A DNA stretch of 64,000 nt from Flaviaestuariibacter flavus. GTDB lineage: Bacteria; Bacteroidota; Bacteroidia; Chitinophagales; Chitinophagaceae. A model generated the notes under the pieces. That model was not told the DNA's origin. It saw only the letters and a program-made list of their open reading frames with translations, and searched no databases. Below, piece by piece: positions 51,654 through 60,206 of the stretch. Position numbers and translations under genes: made by a program. How positions within the stretch are numbered: position 1 is the stretch's first letter; each line of letters starts with the position of its first letter. Location: the NCBI RefSeq assembly GCF_004337505.1, contig NZ_SJZI01000052.1, positions 186,001-250,000 of the forward strand, given 5' to 3'.

Positions 51654-52370
51654 GTGACGTACCTGTTGGGTTCTAAACCATAACACGATTATTTCCGGAA
51701 AGGTCGAACCAAGAATTAGCGCCACTTAGTTGAGATTCGCTTCCAGAAAAAGTTCCGGCAGGTTGCGCAGGAAATAGAAGCACAAGTCAAGCACTTATGA
51801 AATATCTGAGCCTTTTTCCTCCTGTTCACTTTTCGGGCGAGTAAGCCGCTTCAGTTTGGGCTCCGGTTTAGCCTTGATGTTCCGGTAATCGTCCAGACGC
51901 TTGTGCAAGAGCTCCACTTCCTTCACTGGCTTTTCCTGTTCCGCGTTCTTCTCTCCGCCGTCCTTCTGGTAGTGGTCGCGCAGGATGTGCTGCCAGGAGC
52001 GGAGCAATTCTTCATTCCCGCTAATGTTCTGCAGCTTGTCAAAGAAAATTTATCGGCTTCTCTTGCATTGGTATTAGAAGTACTTACCACCGTTTCCTTT
52101 CGATGCACCGCCGGTGAGGTTGCGGTCTCAGGCGCTTCACTTCAAGAAGCCCGCAGGAGCAGATCCTCGATCAGGCACCCCGCTATCTGTTCAAAAGCTG
52201 TCATAGTGTATTAATCAAGCAATTTTGATCTTCATTTTTCCTGGTAGCTAGATTGGGATGATACATTAGATGAATTAGATTTCGGCGCAGCCAATTTACA
52301 TTTGAACAAGGGCACGAGAGAATGCAATTGTTGGCCGCAAGCCTTTTGTGAAATTCAAATTTCTATCAAC
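51654..52370. other. Degenerate stretch, no complete gene
   Basis: 717 bases before the TMEM175-like gene. A minus-strand frame at 52007-51795 (SWQHILRDHYQKDGGEKN, then VKEVELLHKRLDDYR) looks protein-like but lacks a credible start in context, since a stop lies just upstream in frame. A separate minus-strand MTAFEQIAGCLIEDLLLRAS piece near 52200 may be its original N-terminus. Confidence 0.4.
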
Positions 52371-52988
52371 ATGTCTTTAGAAACAGAGTTAGATATAAAA
52401 CGGATACAGTCATTGACAGATGGGGCTTTCTCGATAGCAATGACCATCTTGATTCTAGAGGTCAAGATTCCCACCGGGTTGAATTCTATTGAACTTAATG
52501 ACTACTTTTTCGAACACACTTTTCAAAAACTACTTATTTACATTTTAGGCTTTGTAACGCTGGGCATTCTTTGGATTGGCTCTCATTTTCATCACCATCA
52601 CGTAATGAAAACTGACAGGACTAGTAGTTGGTTAAATATCATTTTCTTAATGTTCGTTTGCATCATTCCTTTTTCAATTGGCTTTCTTTCTGATTACAAG
52701 CATGATAATTTGAGCATCATTTTTCTGGGGATTAACCTGATTCTTTCAAGTTTGGGAAACTACCTTATGCTCTGGTATGCATGGAAAAAGGAATACATTA
52801 AACCGCATTTTACCATAGAACATTTTACGCATGCAAAACACAGGATTTTGTTTACTGTCTACATTTACATGGCTATCATTGTTATTTCATATTTTGTAAC
52901 CTCTTCCTTTGTTCTATATTTATTCTTAATCCCAGTTATATTACATGTCATCCCTGAAAGAGGGAACAAACCAATTGGTCAACCGTAA
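52371..52988 (+). CDS. TMEM175/DUF1211-family membrane protein
   Basis: 205 residues from the ATG at 52371 (MSLETELDIKR). RIQSLTDGAFSIAMTILILEVKIP is the family signature of the first pore helix (FSDG-type motif); five further helices follow, including ILGFVTLGILWIGSHFHHHHVM. Bacterial members form tetrameric potassium channels. The gene is clearly more AT-rich than the nos and RND regions and stands alone, consistent with acquisition by transfer. Confidence 0.87.
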   Translation: MSLETELDIKRIQSLTDGAFSIAMTILILEVKIPTGLNSIELNDYFFEHTFQKLLIYILGFVTLGILWIGSHFHHHHVMKTDRTSSWLNIIFLMFVCIIPFSIGFLSDYKHDNLSIIFLGINLILSSLGNYLMLWYAWKKEYIKPHFTIEHFTHAKHRILFTVYIYMAIIVISYFVTSSFVLYLFLIPVILHVIPERGNKPIGQP

Positions 52989-53420
52989 GTCAAGAAAGGG
53001 ATCCTGACCGCTAAAAACGTATGGCCCCAATCGACGCTGACATCGTGCTATTGAGTTGACGGAAGTAATTCAACATTTGGATTTCCAATGAACGGCAGCA
53101 ATAAATTTTCCCGCCTCTGCAACGCATGAATCCTTATGTATATTTCGCCAATACTTGAAAGCCTAAAGTAAGCTTGTAAGCTCCCCTTTTTTTGTGCCGA
53201 TGTCAGTTGGGCTATCAAATGTGTAACGGGTTTTTTCAAAACCAGACAACGGTTAATTGGGAAGTCGCGTAAATTCTGCTCAATAGTGGTCTGTCAACCT
53301 CAGCGGCGATTTTTCCCGAAGCCTCCATGGTACCTGTCTTAAAGTACGGTTCCGCATAAAATGTTGACGACTCCTTCTGTATTGGTACAAACCTAGAGTG
53401 GCAGCTTTTATCTTTATTCC
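52989..53420. other. Intergenic region, no supported gene
   Basis: 432 bases. The only sizeable frame (minus strand, 53239-53048) has no family features and I do not call it. Confidence 0.45.
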
Positions 53421-54332
53421 ATGGAACATGGACCGTTCACCATACCGGCTTACAAAGAAATCAATGCATTTCTTCAATCGTTTTCATCCGGTTACCAATC
53501 CAGCGATCCCAACCTGTTCTGTCTTCGGTTGAAAGAAAATATGCCGGCAATGGAACGATACAAGCCGCCGTTCAAAAAGGATTTTTATTTCCTGGCGCTG
53601 GTGAAAAATGCGGGCAAGACAAAGATCATCTACGACACCACCAGCGTCACCGAACTCAACTCTTTCCTTGTGTTTCAGTCACCCGGTCTGTTGTACAGCT
53701 TCTTTCGCGATGATTCTGCGTCCGGATACCTGATTTATTTCAAAAAAGAATCATTCTCTTTTTTCAAGCCTGATTTTGAAAGTGAGTTTCCGTTTTTCGA
53801 CTTACTGCATACCAACTTCTTCAAGCTCAGCCAGCCGCGTTTCAATGAGTTTGCCCCACTGTTTGAAGAAGTGTTTACAGCGTATGAAGCCACGTCCGAT
53901 AAAGAGCACAAGATTGCAGCCTTGAAACTATTGACTCTTTTATACCAGCTCAAAGAGTTCGCTGCCGCTTTCAACCAGTGGGAGCGGGGCTTTGCTACAC
54001 CGCAGCAGACACTCCTGAAAAAATTCACGCAACTCGTAAATAACTACTACCTCGAAAAACGAACGATCGAGGAATATGCAGACCTTCTTTTTATCACACC
54101 CAACCACCTGTCGCAATCGATTAAAGCCGCCTCCGGCAAAAATGCCCTTGCCTTTGTCAATGAGCGTATAGTTGCCGAGGCCCGCTCGCTCATCCTCTAT
54201 ACGGATTTCGATATAGCTCAGATCGCATGGCAATTGAATTTCTCCGACCCGGCTAACTTTGGAAAGTTTTTCAAGCGGCATACAGGGCAAACGCCGCTGG
54301 AATTTCGAAAATCCCATATCAAAAGTCAATGA
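53421..54332 (+). CDS. AraC-family transcriptional regulator
   Basis: 303 residues: an N-terminal cupin-like ligand domain (FLALVKNAGKTKIIYDTTSVTELNSFLVFQSPGLLYSF) and a C-terminal AraC HTH pair (RTIEEYADLLFITPNHLSQSIKAASGKNALAFVNERIV, DFDIAQIAWQLNFSDPANFGKFFKRHTGQTPLEFR). It overlaps the next AraC gene by 4 bases (ATGA) and precedes an aldo/keto reductase, the usual target of such regulators. Confidence 0.92.
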   Translation: MEHGPFTIPAYKEINAFLQSFSSGYQSSDPNLFCLRLKENMPAMERYKPPFKKDFYFLALVKNAGKTKIIYDTTSVTELNSFLVFQSPGLLYSFFRDDSASGYLIYFKKESFSFFKPDFESEFPFFDLLHTNFFKLSQPRFNEFAPLFEEVFTAYEATSDKEHKIAALKLLTLLYQLKEFAAAFNQWERGFATPQQTLLKKFTQLVNNYYLEKRTIEEYADLLFITPNHLSQSIKAASGKNALAFVNERIVAEARSLILYTDFDIAQIAWQLNFSDPANFGKFFKRHTGQTPLEFRKSHIKSQ

Positions 54333-54682
54333 AGCGTCCCCGGGAAATTACCGAAGCCTATTTAAAAGAGCTGGACAAGCACCTGGAGGAGCTGAAGTCC
54401 GGCAAGGCTGCGGACACCTTTGAAATAAAGGATATTGCCGCGCTCCTGCACATTCATCCCACTCACCTGAGCAATACGATTCAGGAAGAACTGAAGCGAT
54501 CGCCCTGCGATATCTAGGAAGAACGGTTGTTGGGAATAGCCAAAGAACTTATTCTTACGACCGATCTTTCCATAGCCGCCATCGCCCGGCAGCTAACATT
54601 TGATCCTTCCAACTTCAGCAAGTTCTTCCGGCATTTTACCGGAATTACTCCCAAAAAGTTCCGCGACGCCCATCGGTCCTGA
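54329..54682 (+). pseudogene. Short AraC-type regulator with in-frame amber stop
   Basis: Starts at the ATGA overlap. The first 62 codons (REITEAYLKELDKHLEELKSG, IKDIAALLHIHPTHLSNTIQEELKRSPCDI) end at TAG 54515-54517. The same frame continues without break to 54682: EERLLGIAKELILTTDLSIA and RQLTFDPSNFSKFFRHFTGI, then TPKKFRDAHRS. This is one AraC double HTH of about 117 codons cut by a single nonsense codon between its two helix-turn-helices, where a Tyr or similar is expected. Confidence 0.85.
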
Positions 54683-54773
54683 TCTCAGCGCTGCCGCGAT
54701 TTTCCTGAACTTCTCACCATAATCGAACGGGAGTAGTGTCCGACTTTTGCTTTGAATTCTAAAATCAGGAGAA

Positions 54774-55763
54774 ATGAAACAAGGTTAATTAGGTAAAGCC
54801 GGTCCCCTGGTATCGGCACCCGGTCTTGGAACTATGGGAATGAGTGATATGTATGGCAGTAAGGAAAGCCGCAACGACAATGAAAGCATTGAAACGGTTC
54901 GGGCGGCCCTGGAGATGGGCATCAATTTCCTGGACACGGGAGACTATTACGGCATGGGGCACAACGAACTGCTGATCCAGGAGGCTCTGAAGGGGCGAAG
55001 CGAAAAACCGGTGATCAGCGTAAAGTTTGGGGCCTTGCGCTCCCCGGCCGGTGACTGGCTCGGTTTCGATACGCGTCCTGAGGCTGTGAAGACGTTTGCC
55101 GCCTATTCGCTCAACCGGTTGGGCGTTGACGCCATTGATATTTACCAGCCCGGCCGCGTTCACCCGGCCATTCCCATCGAGGATACGGTCGGTGCCATTG
55201 CGGACCTTATTCAGCAAGGGAAAGTGAAATACATCGGGCTTTCCGAAGCCAGTCCGGACATTATTCGCCGTGCCCATAAGGTCCATCCAATTACGGCCAT
55301 AGAGGTTGAATATTCCCTCGCCTCCCGGGTGATTGAAAAAGAGCTGTTGTCCGTTTGCCGCGAGCTGGGAATTGGTATTGTCGCTTACGGTGTATTGAGC
55401 AGGGGCTTGCTGTCGGGTGAGCTTACCGGCCAGTTTGCTCCTTCTGACTTCCGGGCGCACGCGCCCCGGTTCAGCGGCGAAAACTTCGAGGAGAACAAAC
55501 GGAAGGTTTCCCAATTGCAGGAGCTGGCCCGGCAAAAAGGATGTACACCCTCCCAACTCGCCCTGGCTTGGGTGTTGCACCAGGGGAGTGATATCCTGCC
55601 TCTTTTCGGTACCACCAAAAAAAGCCGCTTGCAGGAGAATATTCATGCCGCGGATATTGTACTGACAAAAGAGGAGCTGGATTGGCTGGACAAGACCTTT
55701 CCGGAGGGGTCCTTTGCCGGAACCCGCTATGCGGCGCCGCAGATGGGAATGGTTGTGAATTAG
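54774..55763 (+). pseudogene. Aldo/keto reductase with nonsense codon at position 5
   Basis: The original ATG is at 54774: MKQG, then TAA at 54786-54788, then LGKAGPLVSAPGLGTMGMSDMYG in the same frame, the normal AKR N-terminus (MKQRxLGK). The remainder is intact: NFLDTGDYYGMGHNE with Asp and Tyr, VISVKFG with Lys, IEDTVGAIADLIQQGKVKYIGLSEASPD, and a full NADP-binding C-terminus to VVN. The usual catalytic-His segment reads IYQPGRVHP. A start at the in-frame ATG 54834 would skip the first strand, so activity is doubtful. CAA to TAA is a single-base change. Confidence 0.82.
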
Positions 55764-55786
55764 TAAGGAAAGCGTATCTGTGAAGC

Positions 55787-55811
55787 GCGCCCTGTTTGCC
55801 AGGCAGGGCGC
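55787..55811 (+). terminator. Hairpin after aldo/keto reductase
   Basis: GCGCCCTG and CAGGGCGC pair around a nine-base loop; only TAATTT follows, so termination would be weak. Confidence 0.5.
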
Positions 55812-55901
55812 TAATTTACCAGTACATCCAAGATATTGACCATACTGTCCTTGTAAAAAGGGGCAGCTTTGTGCCATCAATTATTCATTAAATAGATACA
55901 A

Positions 55902-56561
55902 ATGAAAATAGCTGTTTTAGGAACGGGCATGGTCGGTGATACGATCGGCTCCCGGCTGATCGAACTCGGACATGAAGTAAAAATGGGCAGCCGTACCGCT
56001 GACAATGAAAAAGCCAGGGCGTTCGTGGCGAAGCATGAGCGCAATGCAAGTGCCGGTACTTTTGCGGATGCCGCTGCCTTTGGTGAAATTATTTTCAACT
56101 GTACGGCTGGTGCCGCTTCTGTTGACGCGTTGAAAATGGCCGGTGAAGCCAATGTGGCTGGCAAGATTGCCGTAGATATCGCCAACCCGCTGGACTTTAG
56201 CAACGGGATGCCGCCCAGCCTGATCCCTGCATTGAGCAACACCCATTCCCTGGGCGAAGAAATCCAGAAGACCTTCCCCGCTACCAAAGTGGTAAAAACG
56301 CTGAACACGATGTGGTGTGGGCTTATGGTGAATCCTGCAATGGTGGGTGGCGGCGACCACACCAATTTTATTTGTGGTAATGATGCCGAAGCCAAACAGC
56401 AGGTGAAAGCCTTACTGAATGAGTTTGGCTGGAAGAACGAAAACATACTTGACCTGGGGGATATTTCTTCGGCCAGGGGAACGGAAGCGGTGCTGCCGGT
56501 CTGGTTGCGAATCTGGAACGCTACGCAAAACGGAGCATTCAATTTTAAAGTGGTTAGCTAG
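55902..56561 (+). CDS. F420/NADP-type oxidoreductase (NPD family)
   Basis: 219 residues. The Rossmann start MKIAVLGTGMVGDTIGSRLIELGHEVKMGSR with an NADP-binding Ser-Arg, the NCTAGAASVDALKMAG and DIANPLDFSNGMPPSL blocks, and KVVKTLNTMWCGLMVNPAM place it among coenzyme F420-dependent NADP oxidoreductase-like proteins. In Bacteroidota without F420 the true substrate is unknown. Monocistronic, followed by a hairpin and a dispersed repeat. Confidence 0.9.
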   Translation: MKIAVLGTGMVGDTIGSRLIELGHEVKMGSRTADNEKARAFVAKHERNASAGTFADAAAFGEIIFNCTAGAASVDALKMAGEANVAGKIAVDIANPLDFSNGMPPSLIPALSNTHSLGEEIQKTFPATKVVKTLNTMWCGLMVNPAMVGGGDHTNFICGNDAEAKQQVKALLNEFGWKNENILDLGDISSARGTEAVLPVWLRIWNATQNGAFNFKVVS

Positions 56562-56670
56562 GTTGTATACGGTTAGTACCCGCAAAACACATAACCGGGC
56601 TGAAGCTTACTCGGCGGGCGGGATCCGGGATCTGGCCTGAGTCCGGAAGCTGAGCGTAGAAAATAATAAA

Positions 56671-56702
56671 AAGGCTCTGATCTTTTGATCAGAGCCTTTT
56701 TA
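56671..56702 (+). terminator. Terminator before dispersed repeat copy 2
   Basis: AAGGCTCTGATC and GATCAGAGCCTT form a 12-bp stem with a TTTT loop, followed by TTT. The A-run before the stem makes it bidirectional in form. Confidence 0.85.
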
Positions 56703-56703
56703 A

Positions 56704-56737
56704 GTGCACAGAACTAGCCTGAGTTCGAACTTTTTAG
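56704..56737. repeat. 34-bp dispersed repeat, copy 2
   Basis: Matches 30507-30540 at 33 of 34 positions, with the central palindrome AGTTCGAACT and TTTTTAG end, again just downstream of a GATC-TTTY-GATC hairpin. The following 56738-56867 contains no gene. Confidence 0.85.
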
Positions 56738-56867
56738 GCCATTCAGTTTCACAGCTCATTGATTATCAGCTTTAGCTTGATTTGTCTAAATAATTGGGCT
56801 CAGGTTTACAAACCAGGCTTTGGAAACTTTGCAAGGGTAGCGGGTGGGAGGGAAGCCTACGGCCCAT

Positions 56868-56909
56868 TTTAAGCTTTTTTTAAACTGCCTGCAGCGGGAG
56901 ATATGTTTT
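56868..56909 (+). promoter_or_regulatory. Promoter of OmpR-type regulator with two TTTAAG repeats
   Basis: TTTAAG at 56868 and TTTAAA at 56879 are 11 bp apart, matching the repeats before the ompA-like and RND genes. TATGTTTT (56902-56909) is the likely -7 box. Suggests weaker autoregulation. Confidence 0.6.
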
Positions 56910-56922
56910 CTTTACGCCGGAA

Positions 56923-57642
56923 ATGGCTTTCACCGGGCCGTTGCTAACCCCGAATAATTTGAAGATCCTGTTACTGGAAGATGACCAAAAGCTGGCGGCG
57001 GAACTGCGCCTGTACCTGCAAAAGCAGGACTTTGACTGCACGAACGTCTACGATGGCGAGATCTTTTTCAAAGAGATCGTTCGGGAGCGCTTTGACCTGT
57101 ACGTTTTGGATATCAATGTGCCCTTGATGAACGGGCTGGAGGTTTGCCGCAGGCTCCGGCAAAGTGATACCAGTACACCGATCCTGATGCTGACGGCCTA
57201 TGGCGCCGTCGGTGACAAGGTGCAGGCCCTCAACTACGGGGCGGATGATTACCTGGTAAAACCCTTTCATCTGGAAGAGCTGCTGGCGCGGGTCAAGGCT
57301 CTGTTGCGGAGGAGCAGCCAGCCGCAGCACCCCGCCGGCCAGCTTATCGAAGTGGCAGACCTCCAGATCAACACCACCGAAATGAAGGTGTTCCGCGCCG
57401 GGCGCGAAATCGCACTTACGCCGAAGGAATACAAATTGCTGGAGCTGCTCGGCAAGCAAAAGGGCCGCACCGTATCCAAGCAAACCATCGCGGAGCAGGT
57501 ATGGGACCTGAATTTCGAAACCGGCACCAATACCATTGAGGTCTATATTTCCTTTCTTCGCAACAAGATCGACAAGGGACACGAGCTGCCCCTGATTCAT
57601 ACGCGTCCCGGTTTCGGGTATTACCTCAGAGCAACCAAGTAG
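56923..57642 (+). CDS. OmpR/CusR-type response regulator
   Basis: 239 residues: receiver domain with acidic pair LLLEDDQKL, phosphoacceptor D63 (YVLDINVPLMNG), LMLTAYGAVGDK and KPF; then an OmpR-type winged helix (EIALTPKEYKLLELLGKQKGRTVSKQTIAEQVW, TIEVYISFLRNKID, IHTRPGFGYYL). A later start at about 56956 (just before LKILLLEDD) is possible. The kinase gene begins one base after its stop. Direct repeats of TTTAAG at 11 bp before neighbouring operons are the expected kind of site for this family. Confidence 0.95.
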   Translation: MAFTGPLLTPNNLKILLLEDDQKLAAELRLYLQKQDFDCTNVYDGEIFFKEIVRERFDLYVLDINVPLMNGLEVCRRLRQSDTSTPILMLTAYGAVGDKVQALNYGADDYLVKPFHLEELLARVKALLRRSSQPQHPAGQLIEVADLQINTTEMKVFRAGREIALTPKEYKLLELLGKQKGRTVSKQTIAEQVWDLNFETGTNTIEVYISFLRNKIDKGHELPLIHTRPGFGYYLRATK

Positions 57643-57643
57643 C

Positions 57644-59017
57644 GTGAAGCTTACCCGGCGCATACCTCTTTTCTTCAGCTTTCTTTTCTCGGGGCTGCTG
57701 GCCACCGTGCTTTCGGTCGTTTACCTGCTTTTTGCCAACTTCCGGAAAACCGAATTCAAGGACCGCCTGTCGGAAAAGGCACGTACCACGGTCAAGATTT
57801 TGCTGGAGGTGGAAGTGATCGACCGGCAGATGCTCCGCACTTTCGACCGCAATTCCATCAACGCGCTGTATAACGAAAAGACAATCGTCTTCGATGAAGG
57901 CAAAAAAGTGATCTACAGCAGCATCGACGATGCCGTCATCAATTGGTCAAAGCAGGACCTCGATGCGATCAAGGCACGCAAGGAGCTGTTTCGCCGCAAC
58001 AAGGGTTATGATGTGCTGGGGATCTATTACGAGTACAAGGGGCGTGATTACTACGTGCTCATCTCGGCCGAAGACACCTACGGCATCCGCAAGCTCGCCT
58101 ATCTGAAGATGGTGCTGTTCGGTGCATTTGCTGCCAGCACCGTGGCCATCTGGCTTATCTCTTTCCTGCTTAGCAAGCGGACGCTGCGTCCGCTGGACCT
58201 GTTGCGGCGCCAGATGCAGGACGTCACCAGCCGCAACCTCACTGCGCGCGTAGCGGAGCCGGCCCGGGAAGACGAGATCAAAGCTCTGTCCCGTTCGTTC
58301 AACCAGATGCTGGACCGTATCGACCTGGCCTATAAAAGCCAGCGCGATTTCACGAGCAACGCCTCCCACGAGCTGCGCACCCCGCTTTCGCGAATCGTCA
58401 TGCAACTGGAAAACCTGCTCGCCGGCGAGTCGCTTCGGGAGACATCTGAAAGGGTGATCAAAAGCGTGGTGCAGGACACAGGACAGTTATCCGACATCGT
58501 CACGTCCCTGCTCTTTCTTTCTCGCGCGGAAGAAGAGCAGGACGAGGCTCACCTGCAGTGGAGCCGGCTCGACGAGATCCTGTTCGCTGCCGGCGCGCAG
58601 CTTGCCAAAAGCTGTTCCGACTTCCGCCTGCACTTCGAAATTTTACCCTCCGAAGAGGAAACGATGACCATGGAAGTAGGTGGCGACGAGACACTGCTCG
58701 GCATTGCGCTGTTGAATCTCCTGAAGAACGCGTACACCTACTCCGACGACCACCTGATCGTCTGTGAAGTGCGCCAGGAAGCCGGCCTGCTGCTCCTTTC
58801 CATTACCAACCAGGGCGACACTCCCGACATCGAGGACACCGGCCTGCTCTTCCGGCCGTTTTCGCGCGGAAGCAATAGTCACCACCATCCTGGCAGCGGA
58901 ATCGGCCTCTCCATCGTGCGGCGGGTGCTGGAACGCTATGGCATCGGGATCCGGTATCATATTCCGGCGCCCCGCACCAACCAGGTCCTGCTCTCTTTTC
59001 CCACGCGGCGGGGGTAG
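57644..59017 (+). CDS. Membrane sensor histidine kinase
   Basis: 457 residues from a GTG start that overlaps nothing and follows the regulator stop by one base. Two membrane helices (IPLFFSFLFSGLLATVLSVVYLLF and MVLFGAFAASTVAIWLISFLL) flank a periplasmic sensor of about 130 residues. A HAMP domain follows, then H242 in SNASHELRTPLSRIVMQLENLL, and an ATPase domain with NLLKNAYTYSDD and GSGIGLSIVRRVLERYGI. The partner is the upstream OmpR protein. Neighbouring RND genes suggest it senses metal or envelope stress. Confidence 0.95.
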   Translation: MKLTRRIPLFFSFLFSGLLATVLSVVYLLFANFRKTEFKDRLSEKARTTVKILLEVEVIDRQMLRTFDRNSINALYNEKTIVFDEGKKVIYSSIDDAVINWSKQDLDAIKARKELFRRNKGYDVLGIYYEYKGRDYYVLISAEDTYGIRKLAYLKMVLFGAFAASTVAIWLISFLLSKRTLRPLDLLRRQMQDVTSRNLTARVAEPAREDEIKALSRSFNQMLDRIDLAYKSQRDFTSNASHELRTPLSRIVMQLENLLAGESLRETSERVIKSVVQDTGQLSDIVTSLLFLSRAEEEQDEAHLQWSRLDEILFAAGAQLAKSCSDFRLHFEILPSEEETMTMEVGGDETLLGIALLNLLKNAYTYSDDHLIVCEVRQEAGLLLLSITNQGDTPDIEDTGLLFRPFSRGSNSHHHPGSGIGLSIVRRVLERYGIGIRYHIPAPRTNQVLLSFPTRRG

Positions 59018-59049
59018 GGCCGTAGCGCATTAACGTTCCCTTTGGGCTT

Positions 59050-59106
59050 TTTAAGCCGTCCTTAAGCCCCCTTTAAGGTTTTTTTAATCGGGCTGGTAAA
59101 ATTTTG
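59050..59106 (+). promoter_or_regulatory. Four-repeat operator and promoter of OmpA-like gene
   Basis: TTTAAG (59050), CTTAAG (59061), TTTAAG (59072), TTTAAT (59083): four hexamers at exact 11-bp intervals. The -7 box AAATTTTG begins at 59099, ten bases after the last repeat. Confidence 0.88.
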
Positions 59107-59128
59107 CCGTCACCAAACAATAGTGACC

Positions 59129-59998
59129 ATGATTTTCCATTCCCTCAAAACCCCGGTAGTAGTACTGGGTACGCTTTTACTGGCAAGTTCTTGTGCCTCG
59201 TCCAAAAAGCTAAAGCAGAAAGACGCAGAATACAACCGCCTCAACGGGTTCTATGAGCAGGTGCAGGCAGACTTGCGCAAGTGCCGCGACGAGGCGGACG
59301 AGATTGCCCGGCGCCGCAACGCGCTGGAGCAGGAAAATCGGCAGCTCCGCGACAAGGCCGAAGGCCTGAAGGAAAGCAGCAACGTGATGGTGAGCCAGCT
59401 TCGGGACCTTTCGGTGATCTCCGGCGCCCAGGCTGAAAGCATCCGCAGGTCGCTGGAAAACCTCGGCGCCAAAGACGCCTATATCAATGACCTGCAGCAG
59501 GCAATGAGTCGCAAGGACTCGCTCCATGCGCTGCTCGTCAGCAACCTTAAGAGCGCCCTCTCTGACGTCAATGACCAGGACATCGAGATCAAGGTGGATA
59601 AAGGAGTTGTTTTTGTTTCCATTTCTGACAAATTGCTTTTCAACAGCGGCAGCTACACGGTCACCGCCCGGGCCATGAGTGTGTTGCAAAAAGTGGCGCA
59701 GGTGCTGAACAGCCGTCCCGACATCGAGTTCCTTGTAGAGGGGCATACCGATAACGTAACGATCCGCAACACCTGCATTGCCGACAACTGGGACCTGAGC
59801 ACCAAGCGCGCCACCTCCGTGGTGCGGCTGCTGCAAACTCGTTTCGGCATTGCCCCGCGGCGCATGACCGCCGGCGGTCGCGGCGAGTACCTGCCTGCTG
59901 CCAGCAACGCGTCGGCAGCCGGAAAAGCGGCCAACCGGAGAACCCGGATCGTCATCCTGCCGCAGCTGGACCAGTTCTTCCAGCTCCTGGAAAAATAA
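59129..59998 (+). CDS. OmpA-family peptidoglycan-binding lipoprotein
   Basis: 289 residues from the ATG at 59129; a GTG two codons upstream is less likely. Lipobox LLLASSC, then a coiled coil of about 130 residues (YNRLNGFYEQVQADLRKCRDEADEIARRRNALEQE-type) and a C-terminal OmpA domain (SDKLLFNSGSYTVTARAMSVLQKVAQVL, FLVEGHTDNVTI, LSTKRATSVVRLLQTRFGI, NRRTRIVILPQL). It likely links the outer membrane to peptidoglycan. Its promoter has the same four-repeat operator as the RND operon, so it is part of that envelope/metal response. Confidence 0.93.
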   Translation: MIFHSLKTPVVVLGTLLLASSCASSKKLKQKDAEYNRLNGFYEQVQADLRKCRDEADEIARRRNALEQENRQLRDKAEGLKESSNVMVSQLRDLSVISGAQAESIRRSLENLGAKDAYINDLQQAMSRKDSLHALLVSNLKSALSDVNDQDIEIKVDKGVVFVSISDKLLFNSGSYTVTARAMSVLQKVAQVLNSRPDIEFLVEGHTDNVTIRNTCIADNWDLSTKRATSVVRLLQTRFGIAPRRMTAGGRGEYLPAASNASAAGKAANRRTRIVILPQLDQFFQLLEK

Positions 59999-60123
59999 TT
60001 GGGCGGGGCATCCCATCCAACCGATGTGTGTGTGTGCATCTGCGTGCAACGCAGGTTGCTTTTTGGATTTTAGTTGACCGGGCCGGGGCTTTTGCCTTGG
60101 CCTTTTCTTTTGCTGTCGTGCAC

Positions 60124-60180
60124 TTTAAGCCGATTTTAAGCGCCGTTTAAGGGGGGCTTAATCGTGCCGTCGAAGCTTTG
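60124..60180 (+). promoter_or_regulatory. Four-repeat operator and promoter of RND efflux operon
   Basis: TTTAAG at 60124, 60135 and 60146 and CTTAAT at 60157, 11 bp apart. The -7 box AAGCTTTG begins at 60173, ten bases after the last repeat, matching the OmpA-like promoter exactly. Confidence 0.9.
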
Positions 60181-60206
60181 CAGCCTTAAGGGACACGTAC
60201 TTTTCC

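Noticed and set aside
42221-54517. TAG codons at 42221 and 54515 as possible amber recoding
   Set aside because: The region also has frameshifts and a TAA nonsense codon, and no suppressor tRNA or pyrrolysine genes are visible; decay is simpler.
54789-55880. 363-codon minus-strand open frame opposite the aldo/keto reductase
   Set aside because: Antisense to clear reductase sequence; no family features.
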